A stretch of DNA of 53,262 nt, from the NCBI GenBank assembly GCA_902529105.1, contig CABZUW010000008.1, positions 1-53,262 on the forward strand. Reading direction: 5' to 3'. The translations under genes were made by a program, and so were the position numbers. A model generated the notes under the pieces. The model was given only the letters and a program-made list of their open reading frames with translations. It was not told where the DNA came from and searched no databases. The DNA comes from an uncultured Pelagibacteraceae bacterium (GTDB taxonomy: Bacteria > Pseudomonadota > Alphaproteobacteria > Pelagibacterales > Pelagibacteraceae). This document shows positions 43,630 to 51,442 of the stretch, one piece after another. Positions within the stretch are counted from its first letter, which is position 1. The number at the start of each line of letters is the position of its first letter.

Positions 43630-44321
43630 AAAAAAAATGTTTAATAGTATTAGGTGGAAGCAGTGGAATAGGTAAGGAAATAATTAATAAAATTCAAAAT
43701 AGGTACAATATTTGTGCCTTATACAATAAAAATAAACCTATATTAAAAAAAAATGCTAAAATTTTGCAATTAGATTTAAATACAAATTTATCTAATCTTA
43801 AAGAAATCTTAGGACCAACTTTGAAAAATAATAAAAAATTTGTTTTAATTAATTTTGCTGCAGTGAAGATAGATAAAATTTCTTTATTTATAAATGATAA
43901 TGAATTTGATTATACAGTTAATGTAAATATAAAAAGCTTTTTAAAAATAATACAATTTATTCTCCCAAAAATGATGAAAAATAACTGGGGACGAATAATT
44001 AATATTTCTTCGTCAGGGGGATTGAAAGGAGATAAAGGAACTGCACTTTACTCTTTAAGCAAAAGTGCTACTCAAACAATGATGAAAGTAATGTCTCAAG
44101 AATATGGTAAATTTAACATAACTTTTAACACAATTAAACTTGGAAATTTTAATTATGGTCTTTTTAAAGTACTAGATAAGAAACTTAAAAGAAAAATTAT
44201 TCAAAAAATTCCCTCAAACAAAACTGGTAAAATTTCTAATATATTATCAGCACTTTATTTTTTAATAGATGCAGATTATGTAAATGGATCTACTATCGAT
44301 GTTGATGGAGGCATGAATTAA
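43623..44321 (+). CDS. 3-oxoacyl-ACP reductase-like SDR
   Basis: A 232-residue classical SDR: GGSSGIGKEI (11-20), NFAAV (77-81), the catalytic Ser in INISSSGG (126-133), Y143-x3-K147 (ALYSLSKSA) and the C-terminal DVDGGMN. It has the size and signature of FabG. The position between KAS III and the acyltransferase indicates reduction of a beta-ketoacyl-ACP to a beta-hydroxyacyl-ACP. It overlaps the KAS III gene by seven bases, and the next ATG follows its stop codon directly. An alternative is a sugar-keto reductase. Confidence 0.85.
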   Translation: MVKKKCLIVLGGSSGIGKEIINKIQNRYNICALYNKNKPILKKNAKILQLDLNTNLSNLKEILGPTLKNNKKFVLINFAAVKIDKISLFINDNEFDYTVNVNIKSFLKIIQFILPKMMKNNWGRIINISSSGGLKGDKGTALYSLSKSATQTMMKVMSQEYGKFNITFNTIKLGNFNYGLFKVLDKKLKRKIIQKIPSNKTGKISNILSALYFLIDADYVNGSTIDVDGGMN

Positions 44322-45161
44322 ATGATTGACGAAGCAATATTTAAAAAAATTTTTAATGAAGTAATTGATAGGAGAGATAAAATAGTAGTTATTTATAGTG
44401 GTATATGGTCATTTATAGGAAACCTAAATTTTAATGTAAAAGAAAGATCTCAAATTCCCCTAAGATTGCTGGAGACTATTGAAACAGAGATAGGAACAGG
44501 TCGAACATTAGTTTTACCATCGTTTTCTGGTAATCACTATATTATAAATAAATCATTTGATATAAAAAAAAGTATAGACAAAGAAAACGGATATTTATCA
44601 ACTTTAGCTCTAAAAAGAAATTACTTTAGAACAAAACAACCCATACATTCATATTTAGCTTATGGGAATGTTTCTGAAATTAAAAAGCTCAATTTAGTCT
44701 CGTCATGGGGAAAGAATAGTATGCTAGAATTCTTTTCAAGAACAAATGCAAGAATTTGTACTTTGGGATTACCTTGGAACGAAGGCTGTTCTTATTTACA
44801 TAGATTTGAAGAGTTATTTAAAGTACCCTGGAGATATAATAAAAAAATATCTGCTAAATTTTTAATTAATAAAAAAAAAAGAGGTATTTGTCATGAAATT
44901 AAGTTTTGTTCCTCTAGTAAAACTAAACTCAGATACGACTATAAACCTTTCATTAAGTATATTGAAAAAGCAAAGTCATTTCGTAAGTCTGATAATAATC
45001 TTGTAAAATTTGAAACTATTAAAGCCTCTTGTCTAAATAAAATTGGAAAGAAATTATTCAAAAAAAACCCATGGATTATTATCAAAAACATCAAGGAAAC
45101 AAAAAGATGGATAAATTACCATAAAGATAGCGAAATAATTGACTTACAAAATAAGATTTAA
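44322..45161 (+). CDS. AAC(3)-family N-acyltransferase
   Basis: A 279-residue protein of the aminoglycoside 3-N-acetyltransferase fold. LVLPSFSGNHY (63-73), RTKQPIHSYLAYG (103-115) with the conserved His109-Ser110, CTLGLPW (146-152) and the H-x-x-E pattern LHRFEE (159-164) all match the family. In AAC(3) the RxPxHS and the later His-Glu bind CoA and catalyse transfer to an amino group. Beside an ACP, KAS III and ketoreductase, it is most plausibly the acyl-ACP- or acyl-CoA-using transferase that attaches the built acyl chain to an amino sugar. It is not inferred to confer antibiotic resistance. One base overlaps the next gene. Confidence 0.85.
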   Translation: MIDEAIFKKIFNEVIDRRDKIVVIYSGIWSFIGNLNFNVKERSQIPLRLLETIETEIGTGRTLVLPSFSGNHYIINKSFDIKKSIDKENGYLSTLALKRNYFRTKQPIHSYLAYGNVSEIKKLNLVSSWGKNSMLEFFSRTNARICTLGLPWNEGCSYLHRFEELFKVPWRYNKKISAKFLINKKKRGICHEIKFCSSSKTKLRYDYKPFIKYIEKAKSFRKSDNNLVKFETIKASCLNKIGKKLFKKNPWIIIKNIKETKRWINYHKDSEIIDLQNKI

Positions 45162-47461
45162 TGAGTTTTTTTAATAATAAAGCCTATACCCTAATTAAGC
45201 TTAGTAAATTATTGAAAAAGTCTAAAATCCCAAAATTAAAGATCTATAAAATTCAGGATTTCAAAACTAAAAAGTATAAGATTATCAGTGATATTAAGAA
45301 AAATTTTAAAGGCAAAGTTGCAGTTAGATCCTCTTCAATCAATGAGGATAATAATAAAACAACAAACGCGGGAAAATTTGTTTCAGTTTTAAATGTACCT
45401 TTAAAGGAATTAGGCTTAATTGATGCGATAAATAAGGTTGTATCATCATATAGAAGTAAAAAAGAGCAAAGTTTTTTTGTGCAATCTATGGCGGATGGTA
45501 TTGTTTTTTCAGGAGTTTGTTTTTCAGAATCTTTAAGCAATTCTTTAAAAGGCTATGAGATAAATTATACTAGTGGCAAAAGAACAAATCTTATAACTTC
45601 GGGCTTAAGTAATGGAAAAAAAATTTTTTACGTAGATAATAAAAAATTTAAACTCAATATTTATTTTAACAAGTTATTAAATGCAATAAAAGAAATAGAG
45701 CAAATAACCAAAAATAATAAACTTGATGTAGAGTTTGCGATATCAAAAAATAAAACAATTTTTGTACTTCAGGTTAGGAAATTGTTGTCTACCAATTCCA
45801 TCGGTAGTAAAAATACAAAAATTGTTTTAGAGAAATTGTCAAAGAAAATTTTAAAATTAAAAAAAAGGACATCAAATCTGTATGGCAAAAAAACGTATTT
45901 TGGGGTGATGCCTGATTGGAACCCTGCTGAGATAATAGGTATAAAGCCAAAAGCATTGTCACTATCATTATACAAATATCTTATCACCGATAATATTTGG
46001 TCAGAGAATAGAGAACGATATGGATATTACAATGTTTATCCATACCATTTATTGACAACATTTTATGGCACACCATTTGTAGATTTAAGAATTGACTTTA
46101 ATTCTTGGCTTCCTTCAAGTCTGCCAAATTATTTGAAAGAAAAAATTACAAATTTTTACTTAAAAAAATTCCTTAAAAATAGGGAAAATCACGATAAAAT
46201 TGAATTTGAGATAATATATACCTGCCTATCTTTTGATACTAAAAATAGAATTATTAAAGAGCTAACTAAAAATAATTTCACAAAAAGTGAGATTAACTTA
46301 TTTATAAATAGTCTTAGAGAAATTACAAAAAATACAATAAAGTACTTTAATGAAGACTATAAAGTAATAAAGCTTTTGCCAAAAAAACAAAATGAATTAG
46401 AAAGTTCTAACATTTACGAAGTGGATAAAATATTTTGGCTATTGAATGACTGTAAAAAATTCGGAACACTACCTTTTGCAGGATTAGCTAGATGTGGATT
46501 TGTAGCAATGGAGTTTTTAAATTCATTAGTTAGAATGAAAATAATTACATCAAATGATAAATTTAGATTTTTATCATCGATTAAAACAATAACGGGAAGA
46601 ATAATTAGTGATTATAAAAAGCTTAATAAAAAAAAATTTTTACATAGATATGGTCATTTGAGACCAAATACATATGAAATTTCAGTAAAGAATTATACTG
46701 AAGGATATAACTATTATTTTAAAGACAACCACACTGAAGGTTTTAATAAAATCAAAACTGAAAATTTTATTTTTACAAAAGATCAGCAGAAAAGAATATT
46801 AAATCTTATGTATAAAAATAATATTAATTTAAACTATTCTAGTTTTATAAAATTTTTAAAAAATAGTATTAAGTACAGAGAGGAGGCTAAGTTTATTTTT
46901 ACAAAAAGTATTGATATGATATTCAAAAATATTAAAATTTTAGCCAGAAGAATAGGCTTAGATTATAACGAATTTTCTCACGTTGACATAAATTCGATTC
47001 TGGAATTACACAATAATTTAGATAGTTCTGACTTAAAGGACAAATTTAATAAAGAAATTTTAATTAACAAAATGACTTTTGAGTTTAATAAAAATATAAA
47101 ATTACAAGATGTAATTTGTGAATTAAAAGATATTTTTATCCATAGTGAAATCCTTACAAAACCAAACTACATAGGATCAGAAAGAATTTATTCAAAATCG
47201 ATACTTATAAATCCTGCTATAAAACAAAAATTAAATAAGAGCATTGTATTGATAGAAAATGCAGACCCAGGTTATGATTTTATATTTAATTCAAAAATTT
47301 CTGGACTTATTACTAAATATGGTGGAGCTAACTCTCATATGGCAATAAGATGCTCTGAGCTTTCAATACCTGCAGCTATTGGTATTGGTGAAACTAAGTT
47401 TGAAGAATTAAAGTTTAAAAAATTTATTAGTATTGACTGCTTAAATAAAAGGATACATTAA
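45161..47461 (+). CDS. L-glutamine kinase-like (PEP-synthase-type) enzyme for phosphoramidate synthesis
   Basis: A 766-residue PPDK/PEP-synthase-like protein. The N-terminal ATP-grasp part has KVAVRSSSINED (52-63) and NAGKFVSVLNV (69-79). The C-terminal swivelling domain has GGANSHMAIR (721-730) with the phosphorylatable H726 and SIPAAIGIG. The usual C-terminal PEP/pyruvate TIM barrel is missing; a long unrelated middle (about 235-650) replaces it. This architecture equals C. jejuni Cj1418, an ATP-dependent L-glutamine kinase that makes L-glutamine phosphate. The following genes supply the other enzymes of that pathway. A true PEP synthase is ruled out by the missing domain. Confidence 0.85.
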   Translation: MSFFNNKAYTLIKLSKLLKKSKIPKLKIYKIQDFKTKKYKIISDIKKNFKGKVAVRSSSINEDNNKTTNAGKFVSVLNVPLKELGLIDAINKVVSSYRSKKEQSFFVQSMADGIVFSGVCFSESLSNSLKGYEINYTSGKRTNLITSGLSNGKKIFYVDNKKFKLNIYFNKLLNAIKEIEQITKNNKLDVEFAISKNKTIFVLQVRKLLSTNSIGSKNTKIVLEKLSKKILKLKKRTSNLYGKKTYFGVMPDWNPAEIIGIKPKALSLSLYKYLITDNIWSENRERYGYYNVYPYHLLTTFYGTPFVDLRIDFNSWLPSSLPNYLKEKITNFYLKKFLKNRENHDKIEFEIIYTCLSFDTKNRIIKELTKNNFTKSEINLFINSLREITKNTIKYFNEDYKVIKLLPKKQNELESSNIYEVDKIFWLLNDCKKFGTLPFAGLARCGFVAMEFLNSLVRMKIITSNDKFRFLSSIKTITGRIISDYKKLNKKKFLHRYGHLRPNTYEISVKNYTEGYNYYFKDNHTEGFNKIKTENFIFTKDQQKRILNLMYKNNINLNYSSFIKFLKNSIKYREEAKFIFTKSIDMIFKNIKILARRIGLDYNEFSHVDINSILELHNNLDSSDLKDKFNKEILINKMTFEFNKNIKLQDVICELKDIFIHSEILTKPNYIGSERIYSKSILINPAIKQKLNKSIVLIENADPGYDFIFNSKISGLITKYGGANSHMAIRCSELSIPAAIGIGETKFEELKFKKFISIDCLNKRIH

Positions 47462-48057
47462 TGAAAATAGGTATATTTCCCAAGATTGTCGAAACATATA
47501 AAAATCAATTTGAATTATGTTTGGATATACGCTTTAAAAAATTTTTTGAAAAAACATTTCCCGATTATAGTACAAATTTAATATTTTCGCATAAAGAAGT
47601 TAAAGAATATGATTTGATTGTTATAGCTGGTGGGAATAATCTAAAATTATCAAAAAATCAAATTACTTCAAGTGACTATTTAAGAGAAAAATTATCAAAA
47701 AAAATTGTTATGGAAAGTCTAAAACTAAACAAAAAACTACTTGGTATTTGTTACGGTGCACAGTTAATTGCAAAATTATTAAATTCAAAAATTGTAAAAA
47801 AAAAACACGTTGGTGAACATCAAATATTTACAAAACAAAAAAAAATTAAAAAAAGAAATATGGTAAATTCATACCACAATTATGTTATAAAAAAATTAGG
47901 AACAAATTTGAAAATACTTGCTTGGGCTAATGACGGAAGTATAGAGGCATATAAACACAAAAAAAAAAAAATTTTAGGGATTATGTGGCATCCAGAGAGA
48001 GATAAAAATATAAGAAAGATTAGTCAAGATTTATTAAAAACTTTATGGAAAAAGTAA
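47461..48057 (+). CDS. Class I glutamine amidotransferase-like hydrolase (gamma-glutamyl-CDP-amidate hydrolase-like)
   Basis: A 198-residue triad amidotransferase with LGICYGAQL (94-102, nucleophile C97) and MWHPERD (175-181, H177 and E179). VIAGGNN (54-60) is the oxyanion region. It has no synthetase domain and no partner subunit, so a stand-alone hydrolysis is expected. In C. jejuni the homologous Cj1417 removes L-glutamate from the gamma-glutamyl-CDP-amidate to leave CDP-diphosphoramidate. It starts at the stop codon of the kinase gene (one-base overlap) and overlaps the cytidylyltransferase gene by 13 bases. A 13-base A tract is at 47959-47971. Confidence 0.85.
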   Translation: MKIGIFPKIVETYKNQFELCLDIRFKKFFEKTFPDYSTNLIFSHKEVKEYDLIVIAGGNNLKLSKNQITSSDYLREKLSKKIVMESLKLNKKLLGICYGAQLIAKLLNSKIVKKKHVGEHQIFTKQKKIKKRNMVNSYHNYVIKKLGTNLKILAWANDGSIEAYKHKKKKILGIMWHPERDKNIRKISQDLLKTLWKK

Positions 48058-48773
48058 ATTTAATTTATCTAGCCGCAGGATCTGGCTCTAGGTTGAAAAA
48101 TAAAACACAAAAATATCCTAAGTGTATGATTAAAATAAACGGTAAAAGACTTATTTCTTATAATTATAAATTTTTTGATTACTTTCATAGAGTATATATA
48201 GTTACCGGTTACAAATCTAAAAATTTAAAAAAAAAATTGTTAGGTCGCAAATTTAACTTTTGCAATAATAAGAAATATAAATCTACCAACATGGTTTATA
48301 GCTCTTTTATTCCTAATATAACTTCTGGAGATGTTGTTATCTGTTACGGTGATATCATTTTTGATCACAGAATTGGTAATAATTTATTAAAAAAAAAATA
48401 TAATTTTATTCCAGTAAAAAAAAAATGGATTTACTTGTGGAAAAAAAGAATGTCTGAAAAAGAAATCAAAAATGATGCTGAAAATTTAATAATAAAAAAC
48501 AATATAGTGAAGAAAATAGGTGAAAAAATTCAAAATTCTTTTCCAAAATATCAATTTATGGGACTAATCAAACTTACAAATAAAACCTATAATAAATTAA
48601 AAATTTTTTTCAATAAAGAGAGTATGAGAAATGTTGATTTTACAAACTTTTTGAATTTATCTATAAAAAAAAGACTTTTAGTTCTCCGAACTTATCCGAC
48701 TGATCTATTTTGGTATGAAATAGATACATTAAAAGATTTTAAAATAGCTGAAGACAATCTAAGAGATTTATAA
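48045..48773 (+). CDS. Nucleotidyltransferase, CTP:phosphoglutamine cytidylyltransferase-like
   Basis: A 242-residue GT-A-like nucleotidyltransferase: LAAGSGSRLKNKTQKYPKCM (9-28), then CYGDIIFD (111-118) as the metal-binding pair and EIDTLKDF near 231. It would couple CTP with the phosphorylated glutamine formed by the upstream kinase, as Cj1416 does. The order kinase, hydrolase, cytidylyltransferase equals that of the C. jejuni pathway. A sugar-phosphate nucleotidyltransferase such as a choline-phosphate type is the main alternative. The gene ends with a six-base tail-to-tail overlap with the APS-kinase-like gene. Confidence 0.82.
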   Translation: MEKVNLIYLAAGSGSRLKNKTQKYPKCMIKINGKRLISYNYKFFDYFHRVYIVTGYKSKNLKKKLLGRKFNFCNNKKYKSTNMVYSSFIPNITSGDVVICYGDIIFDHRIGNNLLKKKYNFIPVKKKWIYLWKKRMSEKEIKNDAENLIIKNNIVKKIGEKIQNSFPKYQFMGLIKLTNKTYNKLKIFFNKESMRNVDFTNFLNLSIKKRLLVLRTYPTDLFWYEIDTLKDFKIAEDNLRDL

Positions 48774-49220
48774 AAGATTTAGAACTTTTTTTTTAAAATT
48801 ATTAGTCATGTCGTTAAATATGATTTTAGTTTTTATTCTTGGAAGTTTTATATCAACTCCAACAATATTTTTTTTTTTTTTATAAGTTGGATGTTTTTTA
48901 TAAACTTGAACCATATTTCTTTCTATTTTAATTATTTTAAATTTATTTTTCTTTAATTTGTTGAAAGTAACTTTGTCTAAATATACTGTTGAAACAATTG
49001 GTATCAAATTTGAGTTAATAGCTAATTTAGCAATACCAATCATTCTGGATAGTTGAACCTTTCTATCTTGAATATTATAAGATAAATCTTTACTAATTAT
49101 TTTTCTAACTAAATCGCCATCGACTATTAGACAATTTTGAATTTTTTTTTTTAGAATGTTTGAGGCAAAAGTTTTTCCAGATCCAGATAGACCATAAAAC
49201 CAATAACCTTTCGTTCTCAT
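48768..49220 (-). CDS. APS-kinase-like P-loop kinase (CDP-phosphoramidate kinase-like)
   Basis: A 150-residue P-loop kinase of the CysC type. It has GLSGSGKTFA (10-19), IVDGDLVRK (32-40) and LSYNIQDRKVQ (46-56). It lacks the fused sulfurylase of assimilatory systems, and no CysD/N or other sulfate gene is nearby. It is therefore likely the Cj1415-like kinase, which phosphorylates the 3'-OH of CDP-diphosphoramidate so that the phosphoramidate can be transferred. It lies on the opposite strand to the other three pathway genes and overlaps the cytidylyltransferase gene by six bases. An A14 tract within it (48868-48881) encodes K114-K117. Confidence 0.8.
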   Translation of the reverse strand: MRTKGYWFYGLSGSGKTFASNILKKKIQNCLIVDGDLVRKIISKDLSYNIQDRKVQLSRMIGIAKLAINSNLIPIVSTVYLDKVTFNKLKKNKFKIIKIERNMVQVYKKHPTYKKKKNIVGVDIKLPRIKTKIIFNDMTNNFKKKVLNLL

Positions 49221-49224
49221 TTTT

Positions 49225-49653
49225 TTATTTAAAGCTTTTTTTCATTAATTTATGAAGCTCTATCCAATTCAAGTTTTTTTTTTCTAAGTCTGGAACATTT
49301 TTAAATATTCTTGCTTCTTTACAACAGCTATCTAAAAAGACCTTACCGGATCCACTTAAACCTTCTAAAGCAAAATGAAATGTGACCTTTCTTAATTTTT
49401 TTATTAAAATTTTAATTTTGTTTTTTTTTTGAGGAAGTTGATGAATTGATGTTAATATTATATGTTTAAATTTATAATCCTTATGAAGCCATTGTGTTGT
49501 TGCTAAATCATTAGACATCATGGGTTCAGGAATAACTAACTCTACAATTAAATTATTTCTATTAGCATAATTATTCATAATCATATTTTGTCCATTACTT
49601 GGTATTTTAAATGGCCCAATATTAATATCTGTTGTTACCGTGGCAATTGTCAT
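49225..49653 (-). CDS. LIC12192-like sporadic carbohydrate cluster protein
   Basis: A 142-residue protein matching, from memory, the family annotated as sporadic carbohydrate cluster protein, LIC12192 family. Distinctive parts are GPFKIPSNGQNMIMNNYA (13-30), IPEPMMSNDLATTQWL (41-56), IILTSIHQLP (65-74) and FALEGLSGSGKVFL (93-106). The GxSGSGK here resembles a P-loop but is not accompanied by other kinase motifs, and the family has no known function. It sits four bases before the APS-kinase-like gene and eleven after the 2OG-Fe(II) oxygenase gene, which is a typical companion. Function unknown. Confidence 0.75.
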   Translation of the reverse strand: MTIATVTTDINIGPFKIPSNGQNMIMNNYANRNNLIVELVIPEPMMSNDLATTQWLHKDYKFKHIILTSIHQLPQKKNKIKILIKKLRKVTFHFALEGLSGSGKVFLDSCCKEARIFKNVPDLEKKNLNWIELHKLMKKSFK

Positions 49654-49663
49654 TAAGTTATTT

Positions 49664-50353
49664 TTAATTTAACTTATAAAATTTAAAAAAATCAGTATTT
49701 TTTTGAAACAATGGTTTTGTTTTACTTTGAAATCTTATGCTACATGCGATTCTAGCTAGTTTTGATTCAAATCCTATATTACCATGAAGTATGAATGGGT
49801 TAAATACAATAACTTCTCCATATTTTAATCTTGTAGGTTTTTGATTATGCATCATATCTAAAATTATTGGGCTATTAACTATTCCTTTTTTTTGCTCATA
49901 TTTAATAATATTTAGTGAATTCTTTTGACTATAATAATAAACACCTCCTTCATCATCTAGATCGTGAAAAGGAGCCCAAAGAACAAAAGTAAAAGGAGAT
50001 ATTCCTGACATAAGCTCATAATGAGGCCATTGTCTTCTTTGTTCTTTTCCTGGAAGATTAAAAATTGTATTAAGTCTGCGTTGCACCAAAATTTCATTAC
50101 CACTTAAATCCCTAACTATATCCTTACAAGAGTCAATCATCATTTCGGAGGCTTCATTAAAAGATAACAAACTAACCATAAGTTTATTGACATCTCCATT
50201 TGACATTTTTGCAATTTTTTTTCTCAAAATTTTAATATTATTAAAGCCCATTTTTTTTAAAAATAAACTTCTCAGTTTATTGAATGTTTTGATGTTGCTT
50301 ATAGGGAGAACTTTATAACCTTTTCCGAAAACTAGTTCATTTACAATATTCAT
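49664..50353 (-). CDS. 2OG-Fe(II) oxygenase of the sporadic carbohydrate cluster type
   Basis: A 229-residue oxygenase-like protein. Candidate facial-triad residues are H111-x-E113 (WPHYELMSG) or H130 with D133 (FHDLDDEGG), together with H190 (ILHGNIG). R201 or R207 would bind 2-oxoglutarate. The core RRQWPHYELMSGISPFTF (106-123) and GEVIVFNPFILHGN (179-192) match, from memory, the oxygenase that accompanies LIC12192-type genes. It probably hydroxylates or dehydrates a sugar. It lies 9 bases downstream of the aldo/keto reductase gene at 50363. Which residues bind iron is not certain. Confidence 0.75.
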   Translation of the reverse strand: MNIVNELVFGKGYKVLPISNIKTFNKLRSLFLKKMGFNNIKILRKKIAKMSNGDVNKLMVSLLSFNEASEMMIDSCKDIVRDLSGNEILVQRRLNTIFNLPGKEQRRQWPHYELMSGISPFTFVLWAPFHDLDDEGGVYYYSQKNSLNIIKYEQKKGIVNSPIILDMMHNQKPTRLKYGEVIVFNPFILHGNIGFESKLARIACSIRFQSKTKPLFQKNTDFFKFYKLN

Positions 50354-50362
50354 TAAAAATTA

Positions 50363-51433
50363 TTATACACAAGGGTTAGGATCAGATAAATGAATTTTTT
50401 CAATTTCATTTAATATTTCATTATCTAACTTTATATTACAACTTTGTAGATTTTCTTTAATTTGTTTTAATGATGTAGCTCCTATTATACTACTTGTGAC
50501 AAAAGGTCTGCTTAAAACGAAACCATTAGCAAGATTAAGTAAGCTTATATTATATTTTTTTGATAATTTCATATATTTTAGTATCGATGTTTCTCCTCTC
50601 TTGGTCAAATGTCTTGAAAATCTACCTGGCCATAAAGAATACCTCGAATTTAATGGTCTTTTATTTTTAAGATATTTACCAGTTAACCTTCCGCCCGCTA
50701 AAGGTGAATATGCTAATAAGCTACATTTTTTTCTTATAACAACTTCAGAATTAGCAATATCAAAAACCCTATTAATTAAATTATACCCATTTTGTACAGA
50801 TTGTATTCTTGGTAAGTCATGTATTTCAGAAAGATTGATGTACTCAGAAATGCCCCATGGTGTTTCATTTGAAACGCCTATATATCTAATTTTTCCAGTT
50901 TTAATTAGTTTGTTTAAATTATGCAATATTTCTAAAAATGGCGTCCAGTTTTTGTCATTCTTGTCATAATTAAAATCTAATTTACCAAATATTGCTACTT
51001 TTCTTTCAGGCCAGTGTAATTGATATAAATCAATATAATCAGTTTTTAACCTTTTCAAACTTTCATTAACAGCTTTTGAAATATTTTTATAATCAAATTT
51101 TAGTTTTTTTCCTCCACCTCTAATCCATTTGAGCCTTGTGGATCCTATGCCATCTGGGTGTGATGAACAAATTTTTGAGGCAATAAATATTTTATTTCTA
51201 TTTTTTTTTTTCTTTAACCAATCTCCAATTATTCTTTCTGTGTCACCTTGAGTTTTTTTTTTTGGATAAACAGGATACATCTCAGCAGTATCAATTAGAT
51301 TAACTCCATTTTCGTATGAATAATCTAGTATTTTTAATGACTCATTTTTTGAACACTGCTCACCAAATGTCATGGTTCCTAAAGATATATTACTTATTTT
51401 TAAACTTGTTGTGCCTAGTTTTTTATATTTCAT
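50363..51433 (-). CDS. Aldo/keto reductase, Tas-like
   Basis: A 356-residue AKR with the catalytic tetrad D48 (LIDTAE), Y53 (EMYPV), K87 (ASKICSS) and H140 (YQLHWP). SLGTMTFGEQCS (17-28) and TQGDTERIIGDWL (61-73) are characteristic of Tas-type members. NADPH-dependent reduction of a sugar or keto intermediate is likely. It is adjacent to another AKR (51443), the oxygenase and the LIC12192-like gene with 9-10 base gaps, so all are in one operon. Substrate unknown. Confidence 0.88.
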   Translation of the reverse strand: MKYKKLGTTSLKISNISLGTMTFGEQCSKNESLKILDYSYENGVNLIDTAEMYPVYPKKKTQGDTERIIGDWLKKKKNRNKIFIASKICSSHPDGIGSTRLKWIRGGGKKLKFDYKNISKAVNESLKRLKTDYIDLYQLHWPERKVAIFGKLDFNYDKNDKNWTPFLEILHNLNKLIKTGKIRYIGVSNETPWGISEYINLSEIHDLPRIQSVQNGYNLINRVFDIANSEVVIRKKCSLLAYSPLAGGRLTGKYLKNKRPLNSRYSLWPGRFSRHLTKRGETSILKYMKLSKKYNISLLNLANGFVLSRPFVTSSIIGATSLKQIKENLQSCNIKLDNEILNEIEKIHLSDPNPCV

Positions 51434-51442
51434 CTTTGAAGA

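Noticed and set aside
44322..45161. Aminoglycoside resistance gene
   Set aside because: The AAC(3) fold is shared by many biosynthetic acyltransferases; the ACP, KAS III and ketoreductase beside it point to sugar acylation.
45161..47461. Phosphoenolpyruvate synthase for gluconeogenesis
   Set aside because: The C-terminal PEP/pyruvate barrel is absent and the neighbours are glycan genes; the architecture fits the glutamine kinase of the phosphoramidate pathway.
48768..49220. Adenylylsulfate kinase (CysC) of sulfate assimilation
   Set aside because: No sulfurylase or other sulfur genes are present and the gene faces the other three phosphoramidate-type genes.
50496..50969. 157-codon open frame on the plus strand
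   Set aside because: It lies entirely antisense to a well-supported aldo/keto reductase, has no domain pattern and no ribosome site; similar antisense frames elsewhere were dropped for the same reason.
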